The notes under the pieces were generated by a model that did not search any database, was not told where the DNA came from, and was given only the letters and a program-made list of their open reading frames with translations. Positions 1-10,000 of a stretch of 64,000 nucleotides of DNA are shown here, in pieces. The first letter of the stretch is position 1, and each line of letters opens with the position of its first letter. The position numbers and the translations under genes are program-made. The stretch comes from Helichrysum umbraculigerum (lineage: Eukaryota > Streptophyta > Magnoliopsida > Asterales > Asteraceae). The stretch spans positions 148,613,259-148,677,258 of the forward strand of contig CATIUR010000003.1 of the NCBI GenBank assembly GCA_949592205.1. Reading direction: 5' to 3'.

Positions 1-1474
1 ATTGTTTAACAATGACTACATATATGCATATAAATACCATATGTACTTCGTACAAACATTTGCAAATGGCTCCAAGTTACCAAAGGCACACATTAATTAT
101 ATAGGACATATCGACCTTTCTTTCAATTCTTTAGTTATCTTGTAAAGATGACACGGTTAGAGGATGTTTACGAGGTGGCTAACCGGCTATTGCCACGGTG
201 CCACTCTATGTGGCTTTAATTTTAGGCTATCTTCAGTTCGGTTATGTCACGTGTTTACACCCCCAACAATGTGATGCCATCAGCGGTTTGTATGCCGCTT
301 CACCCTCCCTCTCTTCATTTTCAATTTCGCGGCCAACGTCGACCTCAACTACGGCTTTATTGGTGCCGAAGCCATCTTAAAAGTGGTCATACAGGTGGGG
401 ATTGCATTTTGGGCAAGGTTTAGTAGCATAGGAAGTTATGCTTGGTCCATAACAAGCTTCTCATTGTCTACTTTAACCAGCTCTCTAGTTATATAGGTCT
501 ACCCTTATGAAGGAGATGTATGATCAGAAATTTGTTGACCTTGTCGTACAAGGAGCAGTGATCCAAGCATCGTTTGGCTGACTACTCTTCCATACGTGTT
601 AGAATGCAGAATATCATCATCTACTAACCATTCCTCTGTGAATGGACAACTAACCCAATCAAATGATTTGGAGGGAGCAGTTGAAACTTGATGCTTGTTT
701 GTTCATGGCAAATCAAGATAAACTGATTGCATGTGGAACAAGGTTGACAGTGACACTGATTGTTCTCAAGGTTTTTGTTGGACTGCCAGCTATGGCTATC
801 AGTTACAACATGACTCAAGGGCACACATTTATTAGGACAAGTAGCCCCATATCTGAAGAGTTTATTTAAATTAGTAAAGTAAATCCCTAAAGATAACAGA
901 GTTGGAGGATGCACAAGATGGCCGGTGACGTTATATGTTACATTATAAATCAGTCTGTATGCCTCTTCTTTCTCTCGACTTTCTATATGACCTTTTTAAC
1001 ACATCGCTTTATTGGTCAGCTCCAAGGTTCTTATTAATGTGTTCTTTTTAATAACTTTGAAGCTGACCAATAAAACGATAGTTTCATAGTCCAAGTGACA
1101 TTGTGGGTTATGAAATTGGAAGTGAAGAGAGGGAGGGTTATCGAAAAGGCACATAAACCACGGTCGATGGCATCATCCATGCTTGTAACAATGTTATCCA
1201 ATAATAAATCATATTCTATTACACTTGGCCTAACGAACCATGCTAGATATGACTCCCAATTTTTCTTGTTTATGAACCAAAGCGATGTGAGATTACCCAT
1301 TATATCTTCATCAAACGATTCCACCTTTGATATACACGACATCTAATTTGTAATTGAAATGTATTAGTATAACACTGGAAAAAATACAATATATTAAAAA
1401 TACATAAAAGGGTGTAGAAAAGTGTTTTGTCAATATTCTCCTTGTTATAGAACGTGAGTAAAAGACGATGTGAA
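1..1474. other. Left edge, no recognised gene
   Basis: I recognise no gene here. The longest open stretch with any character is on the minus strand at 624-914 (96 codons). It is rich in Cys and His, with several CxC and CxxC pairs, but I cannot assign it to a family and it has no clear promoter or splice context. A purine-rich stretch near 1125-1165 resembles the reverse complement of about 265-320, so an old inverted duplication is possible. The rest is AT-rich and without structure that I can name. Confidence 0.4.
1003..1079. repeat. Short inverted repeat (hairpin)
   Basis: Arms 1003-1020 and 1062-1079 are reverse complements at 17 of 18 positions, around a 41-base AT-rich loop. This could be the remnant of a small MITE or a hairpin. 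No target-site duplication is visible. Confidence 0.55.
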
Positions 1475-1702
1475 TCAGTGACCAACTATAACTATTTCAG
1501 GCGTGTCATCGGACTTTTGTCGTGCATCATCTTTATCTTCTTTGGTTCCTTCTATGATTTTTGGTTTCTTTCTAGACATGACACAGTTAGGATCTGTCGG
1601 GTCGCAAGCAGGAGCCTCAGCTTCGGTTTTTTGAATCAAGAGTGAAGAGACGAGGAGCGCCATTACGCAAAGAAAAGCCATTTTTCGTGACATTGTTGTC
1701 AT
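1475..1702 (-). CDS. Small secreted peptide precursor candidate (75 aa)
   Basis: The frame opens with a basic n-region and a strongly hydrophobic core (about residues 8-24, AFLCVMALLVSSLLI), then a likely signal-peptidase site near TEAEA (28-32). This is a typical plant secretory signal. The mature part is short, polar and charged. It has a CDPTDPNC cysteine pair (about 34-41), a Lys/Arg-Lys-Lys-rich middle and a C-terminal tail DDTPEIVIVGH. That layout (signal, variable charged pro-region, short C-terminal block ending in GH) resembles plant signalling-peptide precursors. The tail does not match the CLE, IDA, PSK, CEP or PIP consensus as I know them, so I give no family. Two in-frame ATGs, at residues 1 and 4, are both possible starts. 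It is a single exon. Reality as a gene is moderately likely; function is unknown. Confidence 0.5.
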   Translation of the reverse strand: MTTMSRKMAFLCVMALLVSSLLIQKTEAEAPACDPTDPNCVMSRKKPKIIEGTKEDKDDARQKSDDTPEIVIVGH

Positions 1703-2248
1703 CGAGTTATCTTTTTTGGGACGGCTATAAAAACTTTGTAACTGTTATGTTTTTCTTGTGATTTAGGGAAGGAAATAGAAGGGGAATATGCGTCACAAAT
1801 TCATGGTTGACAGTGATTTAACAATTCGATGGTTAATATACATTCATTTGATATAAAAATGGTAAACCAATGGTTAATTTTCCGAAACATTACATTCAAT
1901 GAGGCTGACCAAATTTGATTGTGAGAACATATAAACAATTGTTACCATGTGTTAAAACTTTTGTTTATGATCATTTAGTATTATTTTTAGACTATATAAC
2001 CTTATACAAATAAATAATAATAAAGTTAAACCAAATTCATCAGAAAACAATGTTATTAGTTTATTACTTGTTAGAAAACCAAACATGAACTTACAAAACT
2101 TTGTGGAAGACAACTACAAATGGTATTACAGTTTATAAGGGAACGCTATTGTATCTAACCAGGGTTACATACAATACTAACCTTTACATTAAAAACATCT
2201 AAATTATAAAAAAAACTAAAAAATGTAGGCGAAACATTCCCGTAGAAG
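1703..2248. other. AT-rich spacer between the peptide gene and LPXB
   Basis: No open frame or repeat is recognised. It must hold the upstream region of the minus-strand peptide gene and, at its right end, the 3' untranslated and termination region of the minus-strand LPXB gene. I see no convincing TATA box at a usual distance from the peptide ATG. Confidence 0.4.
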
Positions 2249-5200
2249 TTAAAGTTTCTCTGTTTGATGGTATAGAACAGTCCAGGCAGCTATCGAACTC
2301 GAAGTGTTATCAAAACTTGGTTCTTTGCAATCCAAATTGTGACTAATAACAAGTGCCGATGGTGGAGATAATAGTTTTATAACCTTCTCGGCCGCAACTA
2401 TCTGTTCTTCACGAACTACTTCATTATATATCAGATCCCTGAAAAACCGTTACTCGTTTAGAGAAGGGGATATTAAACCCATTTCTCTGTATATGTGTCG
2501 AATCATGCTATGTTTTATCCATTTTAACGCGTCAAAATGTTAAATACTGAAATGGGTTATGCTAAACAATTAGAATAAAAAAGGAAACCGGTCAACTAGG
2601 TTGAAACTTGAAATCTGCCTATGTCTACACAAATAGATAATAAAAAAAAACCCTAGAGGTAGGTTATTTTTGTAACAATATAAGCACACTAATGAAAATT
2701 TGTGGATAGACCCAACCCAACGCATTTCAACCAATACAGCAATACTAAGAAAAGTTATTTGACCACCCAACCCGGTTCATTTGAAAGCCCAACAACATCT
2801 TACATGAGAAATTGTGCAAGTCTGGTGGGAGTGCATTCACGAAATAGAGCTTCAGGAATCACAGGTGAATCCAGAAGGATATTCGGGAGGGAGATGTAAG
2901 GTATTTTAGCTTTATAACGTATCACCCATTCTGTCAGGAAATGGGCTCGATAAGCAACAACACATGGTAATCGTGCAAGCTGCAACTCCATTGCTACTGT
3001 CCCTGATGTGCATAATGCTACCGTGCTAGCCTGCATCATAATGTTGACTCTCTATTACTGATGACTTTAGATAATAAGGGTAAACGAGATTTTTGTGTTA
3101 ATATCATCTTAACAAGAAAAGTACTAGACCAAGTCAATTGATCAACGGGATATACGACTTGCGAGATTTGTTAACCAAAGACCAAGGATCATAAATAGAG
3201 GTGACAATTCTGACCCATTTACATATGAATGGGTCGATTCCAACTAGGTTTAATCTCTAACAGGTATGTTCATGAAAAACAGCTTAAAGAAAATTGGTCA
3301 AATGGGTCGAAAATCTCCCACAGCATATTTTTTAAATACATAAAACCTCCTAAATTATTTGAGAAAATAGATTATCACTGAAAGTCTGAATTCTGAAACA
3401 TTGGTAGTCTGCAATGCATATAATTATTAATACCTCCTTATCTGGGCAAACAATGTTTTTCACAACTCTACCAGTACCAAAAATACCTGTTTTGACTAGC
3501 TACGCAGCTCGCCCATTTTGCCACCTCTGATCATACCCCATGTATAATTAGGAACGAACTATCACAAAAAATGGACCATAATATGACAGAAAATTATATA
3601 TCTTCCTTGACCATGTAAGAGATGGTCAATTACGTTTCTAATTTCTCATCTTCACTGTCAGCAATGTCCAATGATTTGTTTATTGTGTTTAATTTTGAAA
3701 ACATGATGCAGCAATAAGATTATGAGTGGTGTGGCAGTTATCAAACGTTAAGAAGAAATTGCAAAATGAAGGAACACTTACACTAAATGCATCATACTTG
3801 GTGCGTATTGATCCTCCTGGAATCAGTACTACAGGTGTAGACCACTCAGCGACTACTCTTTTGATATAGTCTGCTACATGTTTGTTAGGTGCCACGTGAA
3901 TTACAGTGGTCAAGTCTTTAACAGAGTCCTTTAAGAGATTCACGGTTTTTGAGTAAATTGGAAGCATATGAGTCACTTCTTGTAATCTGCTCCCAGGAAG
4001 CAAGGTAAAGATTGTTGACCCTTAAAAAAGTATACACATATTTTATTAGAGAAATCTTAGAGGTGTCAAATTCGTCCATTTAATTATCAATGTGTAAGTT
4101 CAGGTTCTGTTTTATCTCTAACGGGTCAAATGGTTACAAAAAATAGCTTATAAGAAAATCAGCCAAACAGGTCAAAAGTTGCCAGAAGTGTACTTTATTA
4201 GATTTGATGAAGAAAAGATAAAAATATAAATATAAATGGACAAGTGTTTAGGGTCAAACCTGACCAGTAAAAATAATCAATCGTATTGTCACATAACCCA
4301 ACCCACTTGACCCATCCAACCCACCTCTAGGAAATCTAAGTGTTGAATAAGAGATTCATTCAGCTATTCACAAAAAGGAAACAGTATAAATTTCTTATGC
4401 GGGAAAGCTACAGTAACCACCAAAACATCATTTTGCTTCCAGCAAAACAATGGGCAAGAGTAAATGGACACCGTATCTCTTCATAAATTGTACTCTTTCT
4501 AGAAGAAAAAAAGAAAGGAAAAAAAAAAAAAAGATAAGACTTATCGAGTATGCTGGTAAGACCAAAAGGGGATCTTTTTGCAGTGTCTTGGTTGTCGCAG
4601 AGGGGTGGATACAAAGATTATAATTGAATTATAAGGAAACAAATGATATGACAGTATAGTGCCTAATAACCACATCTAACCAGAAATTGCATCTTTTTAG
4701 TGAAAACTGAAAACTTTCATGATTTTGAACTTGTGAGAATTTTGTTGCCCTCAACAGAAAAAGCAAACTACACTCCAATTACCTGAAGATATTCCGTATG
4801 TACTCCGGAACACGTCTGCGTTTCCATGCACCTTCCATCCTTTTTCTGTTGCAACCTTTCCCTGGACATAACAGTCATGGACATGGCGTATGTAAGACTT
4901 TGGCCAATCAACGGCATATTAGTGTTACTACGAACACAGGAGTGGCAAATTCGACCCATTAACTTTTAAATGAGTTAATTGAGTTGTGTTTTATCTCAGC
5001 ATGTCAAATGGGTCAAATAAATAAAAGTAGCCACAAAGTGAACAATGTCAAACAAAATTTAAAAGTCCAAATTGTAATACTCACAGATTTAGATCATTAT
5101 TCTAACAATTGTCTTTGTAACCATCATTAACGTACTAATCATCATCAAGACCAGAAAATGGGCAAAAAGTGTGTGCAGGTCAAACCAAACCGACAGACAT

Positions 5201-6483
5201 GTACTAAAATTGGCCCGTTACCCAAGCCCGTCCATCTTGCTACCTTTACCTCCAAGCATACCAGGAAAGAGAATAGAACTGAAACTGGTGAATATACTTG
5301 TACCAAATTGAGCTCTAGTATATCTTCTAGTACGGGATGACCCACAAAAGTAGCATCTAATCCATGAGATTTGCAAACTTCTTCCTCAAATGGTAGAATG
5401 CACAAGACATGATCAACAAACTCAGAAAGTCCCTTAAGTCTTGCTTCACCACCTTTCCAAGCCCAAAAAGACGGTGCAACATAATGGAATTGTAATGGAG
5501 CAGTAGTTTCTTGATGGCCATATCTAGCTGCAAAAAATCATTCCCCCAAATTCCTACACCATAGTTATTATAAAAAAAAGATAATCCGAAGAACCTCTTT
5601 TGAGTCATTGAACACGGTCGGAGAATTACCCTTCAACTTCTTTAGAAGACGAAATGAAAATCCTTTGGAATCGATTGTCACTACAACATGAGGACGAAAT
5701 GAGATTGCAGCCTCCAATGTTTCCTTCAGTCTGACCTGGAAAATTAAAGTTAATTATTATAATATCTCTATAGAACTAAAAAAAGAGTTCTATATTGTGT
5801 TTTAAATGTATTGATGTATTAATTTCCTCCATTCTTAATTTCTTATAAAAAGAATCTCACATATTTATACGTTTTGATGTCAAAACCTATAAATCAAACA
5901 TGAAACCGATTTGTTACTGATAATTAATATTTTCCGATTCATAGAAATTGTAGAGAATTGTAAAAAATATCGTCATCACTTTCTTTACAAAGGTTCAGGA
6001 TATACTCTTCAACAATTCAGCCACAACGTCTCTCTTCTTTATAGGAAGAAAAAGTTGCGAAAACTTACCTGAAACTTATTTAGATGTGGCAACAACTCCC
6101 ATATCCCCATGACAGCAATATCTTCAAAGGGAAAAAGGGATTTCAATCCATGCTTTGACATCAAAGATCTGACAAATGACACAACCAGTTTCTGTACTTA
6201 TTTACTAAATAAAAATTTGCGAAGAATACATTTATATATGGCTAAAAATGGCTTACCCTCCAACGCCAGCAACACGTACAGGGTATGGTGAAAGCTTCTT
6301 GAGAGCAGCTATCAGACGAGAACCAATAACATCTCCGGAAACTTCTCCTGCAACCAAGAATATCCTCATTTCTCCATCTTTAGACGCCACGTCAACTGCA
6401 GCTTGTCTACGAGTGGAAAAATATTTTCTTACTGATGACAAACAGCTTGTTTTATTCGAATTCTCAATAATCTTTAGCAACAT
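2249..6483 (-). CDS. LPXB: Lipid A disaccharide synthase, mitochondrial (LpxB), 8 exons
   Basis: Transfers the glucosamine unit of UDP-2,3-diacylglucosamine onto lipid X to form the lipid A disaccharide, a GT19-family reaction. Plants keep this pathway in mitochondria. Exons in gene order: 6257-6483, 6069-6168, 5630-5735, 5304-5527, 4783-4861, 3782-4020, 2804-3030, 2249-2438. All introns are GT-AG and the joined frame gives 463 aa, the usual plant length. The N-terminus is Ser/Arg-rich with RKYFSTR near residue 20, as expected for a mitochondrial presequence. Family motifs are present: AGEVSGD (45-51), the FVGHPVLED stretch in exon 4, LLPGSR (252-257), and LCTSGTVAMELQ in exon 7. The upstream in-frame codons before 6483 begin with GTG and follow an intron acceptor (gcag, ending at 6496), so ATG at 6483 is the start and an intron probably lies in the 5' UTR. 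No stop or frameshift is visible. Confidence 0.93.
3194..3528. mobile_element. hAT-like MITE in an LPXB intron
   Basis: It lies in the intron between exons 6 and 7. The left end reads AGAGGTGACAA and the right end TTGCCACCTCT, an imperfect inverted repeat. GATCATA flanks both sides (3187-3193 and 3529-3535), consistent with a hAT target duplication (7 of 8 bases clear). The interior is full of GACCCATTT/AAATGGGTC words. It carries no coding sequence. Confidence 0.6.
4058..4329. mobile_element. hAT-like MITE in an LPXB intron (second copy)
   Basis: Termini TAGAGGTG and CACCTCTA are perfect inverted repeats. The flanks agaaatct (4050-4057) and ggaaatct (4330-4337) match at 7 of 8 bases, the expected hAT duplication length. 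Interior words (GGGTCAAATGG, TTGACCCAT) match the element at 3194-3528, so the two belong to one family. It sits between LPXB exons 5 and 6. Confidence 0.65.
4938..5252. mobile_element. Probable third copy of the same intronic MITE family
   Basis: The left end GGAGTGGCAAATTCGACCC and the right end near CTTGCTACCTTTACCTCC resemble degraded ends of the family at 3194 and 4058, and the interior has the same GGGTCAAATGGGTCAAA words. No clear target duplication remains. It lies between LPXB exons 4 and 5. Confidence 0.35.
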
Positions 6484-6574
6484 TATGATGTTCACTGCAC
6501 ATTAGAGCTCAGATCAATTACGATTCTGGACACCACAAAACAGATTATTACATGTTCGATGAAAACAAAAAAAT

Positions 6575-6575
<1 letters not shown>

Positions 6576-6613
<38 letters not shown>
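6576..6613 (+). repeat. Poly(A) run, 38 bases
   Basis: Uninterrupted A38 just upstream of LPXB, inside the presumed 5' UTR intron. It could be a retroposed tail or simple slippage; no adjacent SINE-like body was recognised. Read on the minus strand it is a T-tract, which plant introns tolerate. Confidence 0.8.
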
Positions 6614-6614
<1 letters not shown>

Positions 6615-7082
6615 GGAAGCTAATCACGAATGATCCTCATATACGATTCTAAATTTATTTATTTATGAAGAAAAAAAAAGAAGGCGAAAGTATCATCCAT
6701 TCTGCTCATGATTCTGTAATAACAAATTTATTACAAATTAATAAATTGATTTAATAAATTGATGTACACACATTAATAATTGTAATAGCTAGCACACACA
6801 TTAGTTTTTTTTTTCTTAATAAATTGATGTACACATACTGTCATGTTCAAAAAATTTCAAATACATATCACATTTCGAACATGTTCTACAGTCAATTTCA
6901 AAGTATGCCTAAATATTATTTATTATACACAGCTCCCTAATTCGCACTGTGTATAGTTCAGAAGTAACTTTCAGTTGGAATAGTCAAAACATAACGGGAA
7001 TGATTAATATTACTGTGAAAGTTGAAATTGCCTTCATGTTACTTCCTGTATCCAAGTAATATATACGAGAGAGAGAGGATAC

Positions 7083-7165
7083 CTGAACGGAGCGTGATTG
7101 CGGTGGTCGGAGGCGAAGCAGGTGACGGCGATTTCACAGTTGCGGCGAGAAAAAGAGTGATATTT
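7083..7165 (-). other. Candidate non-coding first exon of LPXB
   Basis: A GC-richer island in AT-rich DNA. On the minus strand it reads as pyrimidine-rich leader ending GTTCAG, followed by GTATCC, a usable splice donor (GT at 7082-7081). The matching acceptor is the gcag just before 6495, 12 bases upstream of the LPXB start codon. This would make a 5' UTR exon plus an intron of about 590 bases. It is inferred from splice signals and composition only; the 5' boundary is a guess. Confidence 0.4.
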
Positions 7166-7468
7166 ATTGGAAGTTTAATTCGGTCCCTTACTTTTAACCA
7201 AATTAGAAATTTTGCTCCCATTACTTACTTTTGTGTTTCTTTTTATCGTTGTTAACGTTAACGACAAAGTAGATCGATCATTTCAGATTATTTTTTGTTC
7301 TTTTTGTTTTGTTGCAAAAATAAAAAAGAAGTTCTTGGTTTGATTAAGGAAAAAATAAAAATGAAGCAATTTTATAAGTTTTGCCGAGCTTCCTTGGGTT
7401 TCGAAAAACGAAAATATTTGTGTGTGGAGGGTGGTGTTAGATAGGTTGCCTCCTTATTCGCATTTGAA
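7166..7468. other. AT-rich spacer upstream of LPXB
   Basis: Presumed LPXB promoter region followed by unassigned AT-rich DNA. No TATA box is convincing. The last eight bases, CATTTGAA (7461-7468), are the left target duplication of the next element. Confidence 0.4.
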
Positions 7469-8149
7469 TAGGGGTGAGCATTCGTAATCGAATCCCGATC
7501 CCGTACCGGGACCGAACCGGTACCGTACCGAACCGGTACCGTACCGCTTTAAACGGTCCGATATTCGGTACTCACTTTAGGGCCAAAAAGATAACCGGTA
7601 CCAACCGGTTCGATACTGGTAATGTACCACTTTTCCCGCTTTGGTACCATATCCAAAATATACATGTTTTTCTTTGTTATAGTTCCATAGGTTCATCTAT
7701 ATCTTAAAGATATCTATTTGAAACCTCATTTCTATGATCATATGATATGTCTATGAATATAAAAATGATCTTTTTGGGTAATTAAGAAGTATAAAATAGA
7801 GTTAGACTCACGGTACAATAACATCGTTGTATATATTTGTTTTTCTTCGTCAATATCCATCTATGTCACTTAATGATGTTTTTATTTATTTGAGATTCAT
7901 TAAAATTTATCTTCTTTGAATTTTATCGAATACAAAATACGTAGATAGGTTTACTTATTATATATTCTACTATTTTTTGGTACCAAAGCGGTATAGTACC
8001 ACTTTTACCCGTACCGGTACCGGAACCGTACCGGTACCGTACCACTTTAAACGGTCCGGTATTCGGTACTCACTTTAGGGCCAAAAAAATAACCGGTACC
8101 AACCGGTTCGGTACGGTTCGGTACCGGTTCCGTACCACGCTCACCCCTA
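7469..8149. mobile_element. Non-autonomous hAT element with GGTACC-rich ends
   Basis: The terminal inverted repeats TAGGGGTGAGC and GCTCACCCCTA are perfect. An exact 8-bp target duplication, CATTTGAA, lies at 7461-7468 and 8150-8157. The 681-bp element has no coding frame. Both subterminal regions are packed with overlapping CCGGTACCG and CCGTACCG words. A segment containing CTTTAAACGGTCCG..ATTCGG occurs in the same orientation near both ends (about 7551-7620 and 8044-8115). The middle (7650-7970) is plain AT-rich DNA. Confidence 0.85.
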
Positions 8150-8199
8150 CATTTGAATAATCGAGGTATTGTCTCTGTAATGTTTTTATGTCCAGTGTG

Positions 8200-8683
8200 A
8201 AAGGTGACCCTATAAACGATATCTCATTTGAAGTTTGATTGCCCTTCCATTCGTCTCGTATGGGCTAAGGTTCTAAGTTGGTGGAAAGTTGTTTCACCCG
8301 TTCTATCTTCGGCTCATGTTTTATTTTCTAACTAAATTCTTGGCTCTCCTAATAAGAGGCATAATAAGGCTTTCCAAAGGGTTTGTTTCATTTTGATTTG
8401 GCTTACATGGCGATGGCGGAATAAACTTGTTCATGGTGTGTGTTGAGGAGATTGTTCATATAAGGCGGGAGGATATCGATATTTTCCCACAACTTCAAAA
8501 GCTGTCTTTTTGTAGGTATCGAATAGGTAAAGATATCGGACTGGTCTAGTTAGGATATTGATTCAACAGAGATCACTTTTTGATCATTGGTTGGTTTTTT
8601 TGTTTTCCTTGTTCTTGTTGTATTCTTTTGTTAGTTTTTGTTGTTCATCTTGGAGGCTTTATTTTCTGTTGAAGCTTATATGA
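8200..8683 (+). pseudogene. LINE reverse-transcriptase 3' remnant (zf-RVT region)
   Basis: Translation of the plus strand gives a decayed C-terminal piece of a plant LINE ORF2: a VWAKVLSWWKVVSPV segment, then ILIWLTWRWRNKLVHG, then a stretch like EDIDIFPQLQKLSFCRYR in another frame. This is the zinc-finger/tail region that follows reverse transcriptase in non-LTR elements. Several stops and frameshifts break it. Its 3' part is interrupted at 8692 by a hAT MITE. Confidence 0.6.
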
Positions 8684-8691
8684 CATTCCAT

Positions 8692-8876
8692 CAGGGGTGG
8701 AGCTAGAAAGGGGGCAGTTGCCCCCTAGATATCAAAAATTATCGAAAAAAATAATTTTTTGTAAGGTAATTAGTAACAGTTTAAAATTTTCACCCACCTA
8801 ATGTGATAAAAAGGAAAAAAATAAAAAAAATTGCCCCCCTCCCCCCCCCCCCTAAAAATTCCTAACTCCGCCCCTG
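8692..8876. mobile_element. 185-bp hAT MITE
   Basis: Ends CAGGGGTGGAGCTAG and CTAACTCCGCCCCTG form inverted repeats with two mismatches. The 8-bp duplication CATTCCAT is exact (8684-8691 and 8877-8884). The interior includes a long C-tract near 8835-8852. It interrupts the LINE remnant. Confidence 0.85.
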
Positions 8877-8917
8877 CATTCCATCTTCTTAACTTACTTG
8901 AAAGACCTTTTGGTTTA

Positions 8918-9213
8918 GGGTTTATTGTTTCTTTATGTATTAAACTTTACACTTTTTACTATTGTATAAGTCGAACTTTGAAAACTTCTATTGTATGTAT
9001 TGAACTTTTAAATATGGTCTATTGTATGTAAAATTTCCTTTTTGGGTAAGGCCCTAATAGGAAAGTTTCCTTTTTTGGTCTTACCCTAAAAGGAAATTAT
9101 ACATACAATAGACCATATTTACAAGTTCACTACATGCAATAGCACAAATGGAAGTATATCGCATATAATAGTAAAAAGTGTAAAGTTTAATACATAACTA
9201 ACACAATAAACCC
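8918..9213. mobile_element. Mutator-like MITE with long inverted arms
   Basis: The two halves are near inverted copies: GGGTTTATTG...TTAAACTTTACACTTTTTACTAT on the left pairs with its complement ending CAATAAACCC on the right. Flanks tttggttta (8909-8917) and tttgcttta (9214-9222) match at 8 of 9, the duplication length of Mutator-like elements. The centre holds CCTTTTT..GGTAAGG words, themselves inverted. No coding. Confidence 0.65.
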
Positions 9214-9270
9214 TTTGCTTTAATATCTTGTAGATTTTGATCGCTATAGACCTATACAACTATTATTGAA

Positions 9271-9573
9271 GGGTTTAGTGCGCACAAATGTAACAAACTA
9301 TAGTCTGACATTCGTAGTATGTAGCGAACTATTCAAAGTTACATTGTATGTAATGAACTTGTAATTTATTAACATTGTATGTATTTTCGTCATATTAACG
9401 GTTATAAGGGACGTCACATGGCAACGTATAAAGCCGACACGTGAAAAAAGTACCATAAATTACATACAATGTAAAGAAATTACAAGTTCGTTACATTCAA
9501 TAAATTCATTAGTAGTTCGTTGCATACTATGAATGTCAGACTATAATTTGTTACAATTGCACGCACCAAACCC
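9271..9573. mobile_element. Mutator-like MITE, GAATGTCAG family
   Basis: Long inverted arms start GGGTTTAGTGCGCAC and end GTGC..ACCAAACCC, both containing a GACATTC/GAATGTC word about 40 bases in. Flanks attattgaa (9262-9270) and ataattgaa (9574-9582) match at 8 of 9. The core contains CACGTG-type and TGACGT-like words. A clear relative with an exact 9-bp duplication is at 45528-45830. Confidence 0.7.
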
Positions 9574-9582
9574 ATAATTGAA

Positions 9583-10000
9583 CCATTTGGTGACCATTGG
9601 CGGTCATTATTCTCTAATAGGCATGAATGCACGATACCATTTAATAACACAGTTTTTAGTTATATAGCTTTCATCCTCTAGATATAAACTATCACCGACT
9701 GAACCATGGTCATATGAGTTGCATCAAATTATTTGAATTTTATTTTTAAAGAATTTGGCCATTTTGCTAATATGTCATTTATCTAACATTGTAAGTTCCC
9801 CTTTGGTATATATCGGGTTTTTATTAATATTTTGTTGTTTAAAACAAGAACCTAAATTGAAGAAACTTGTAACGTGCCATTTTTCCAAGGATACTTCTAA
9901 AATTATGAGTACTTACACCGCCACCACTGTTACAGTAACAATTAAATCACAAACTCTGTTAAGTCAAAAAACTTCTCTAGCACAATCCTCATTATCAAAC
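9583..10000. other. Spacer downstream of the PDI gene
   Basis: AT-rich, no recognised repeat or gene. It should include the 3' UTR and polyadenylation region of the minus-strand PDI gene that ends at 10001. Confidence 0.4.

Noticed and set aside
663..869. Plus-strand frame and overlapping minus-strand Cys-rich frame near the left edge
   Set aside because: Neither could be assigned to a family and no splice or promoter context supports them; kept only as a note in the left-edge entry.
6481..6495. LPXB translation starting at the upstream codon at 6495
   Set aside because: The codon is GTG, not ATG, and lies directly after a probable intron acceptor. The first ATG in frame is at 6483.
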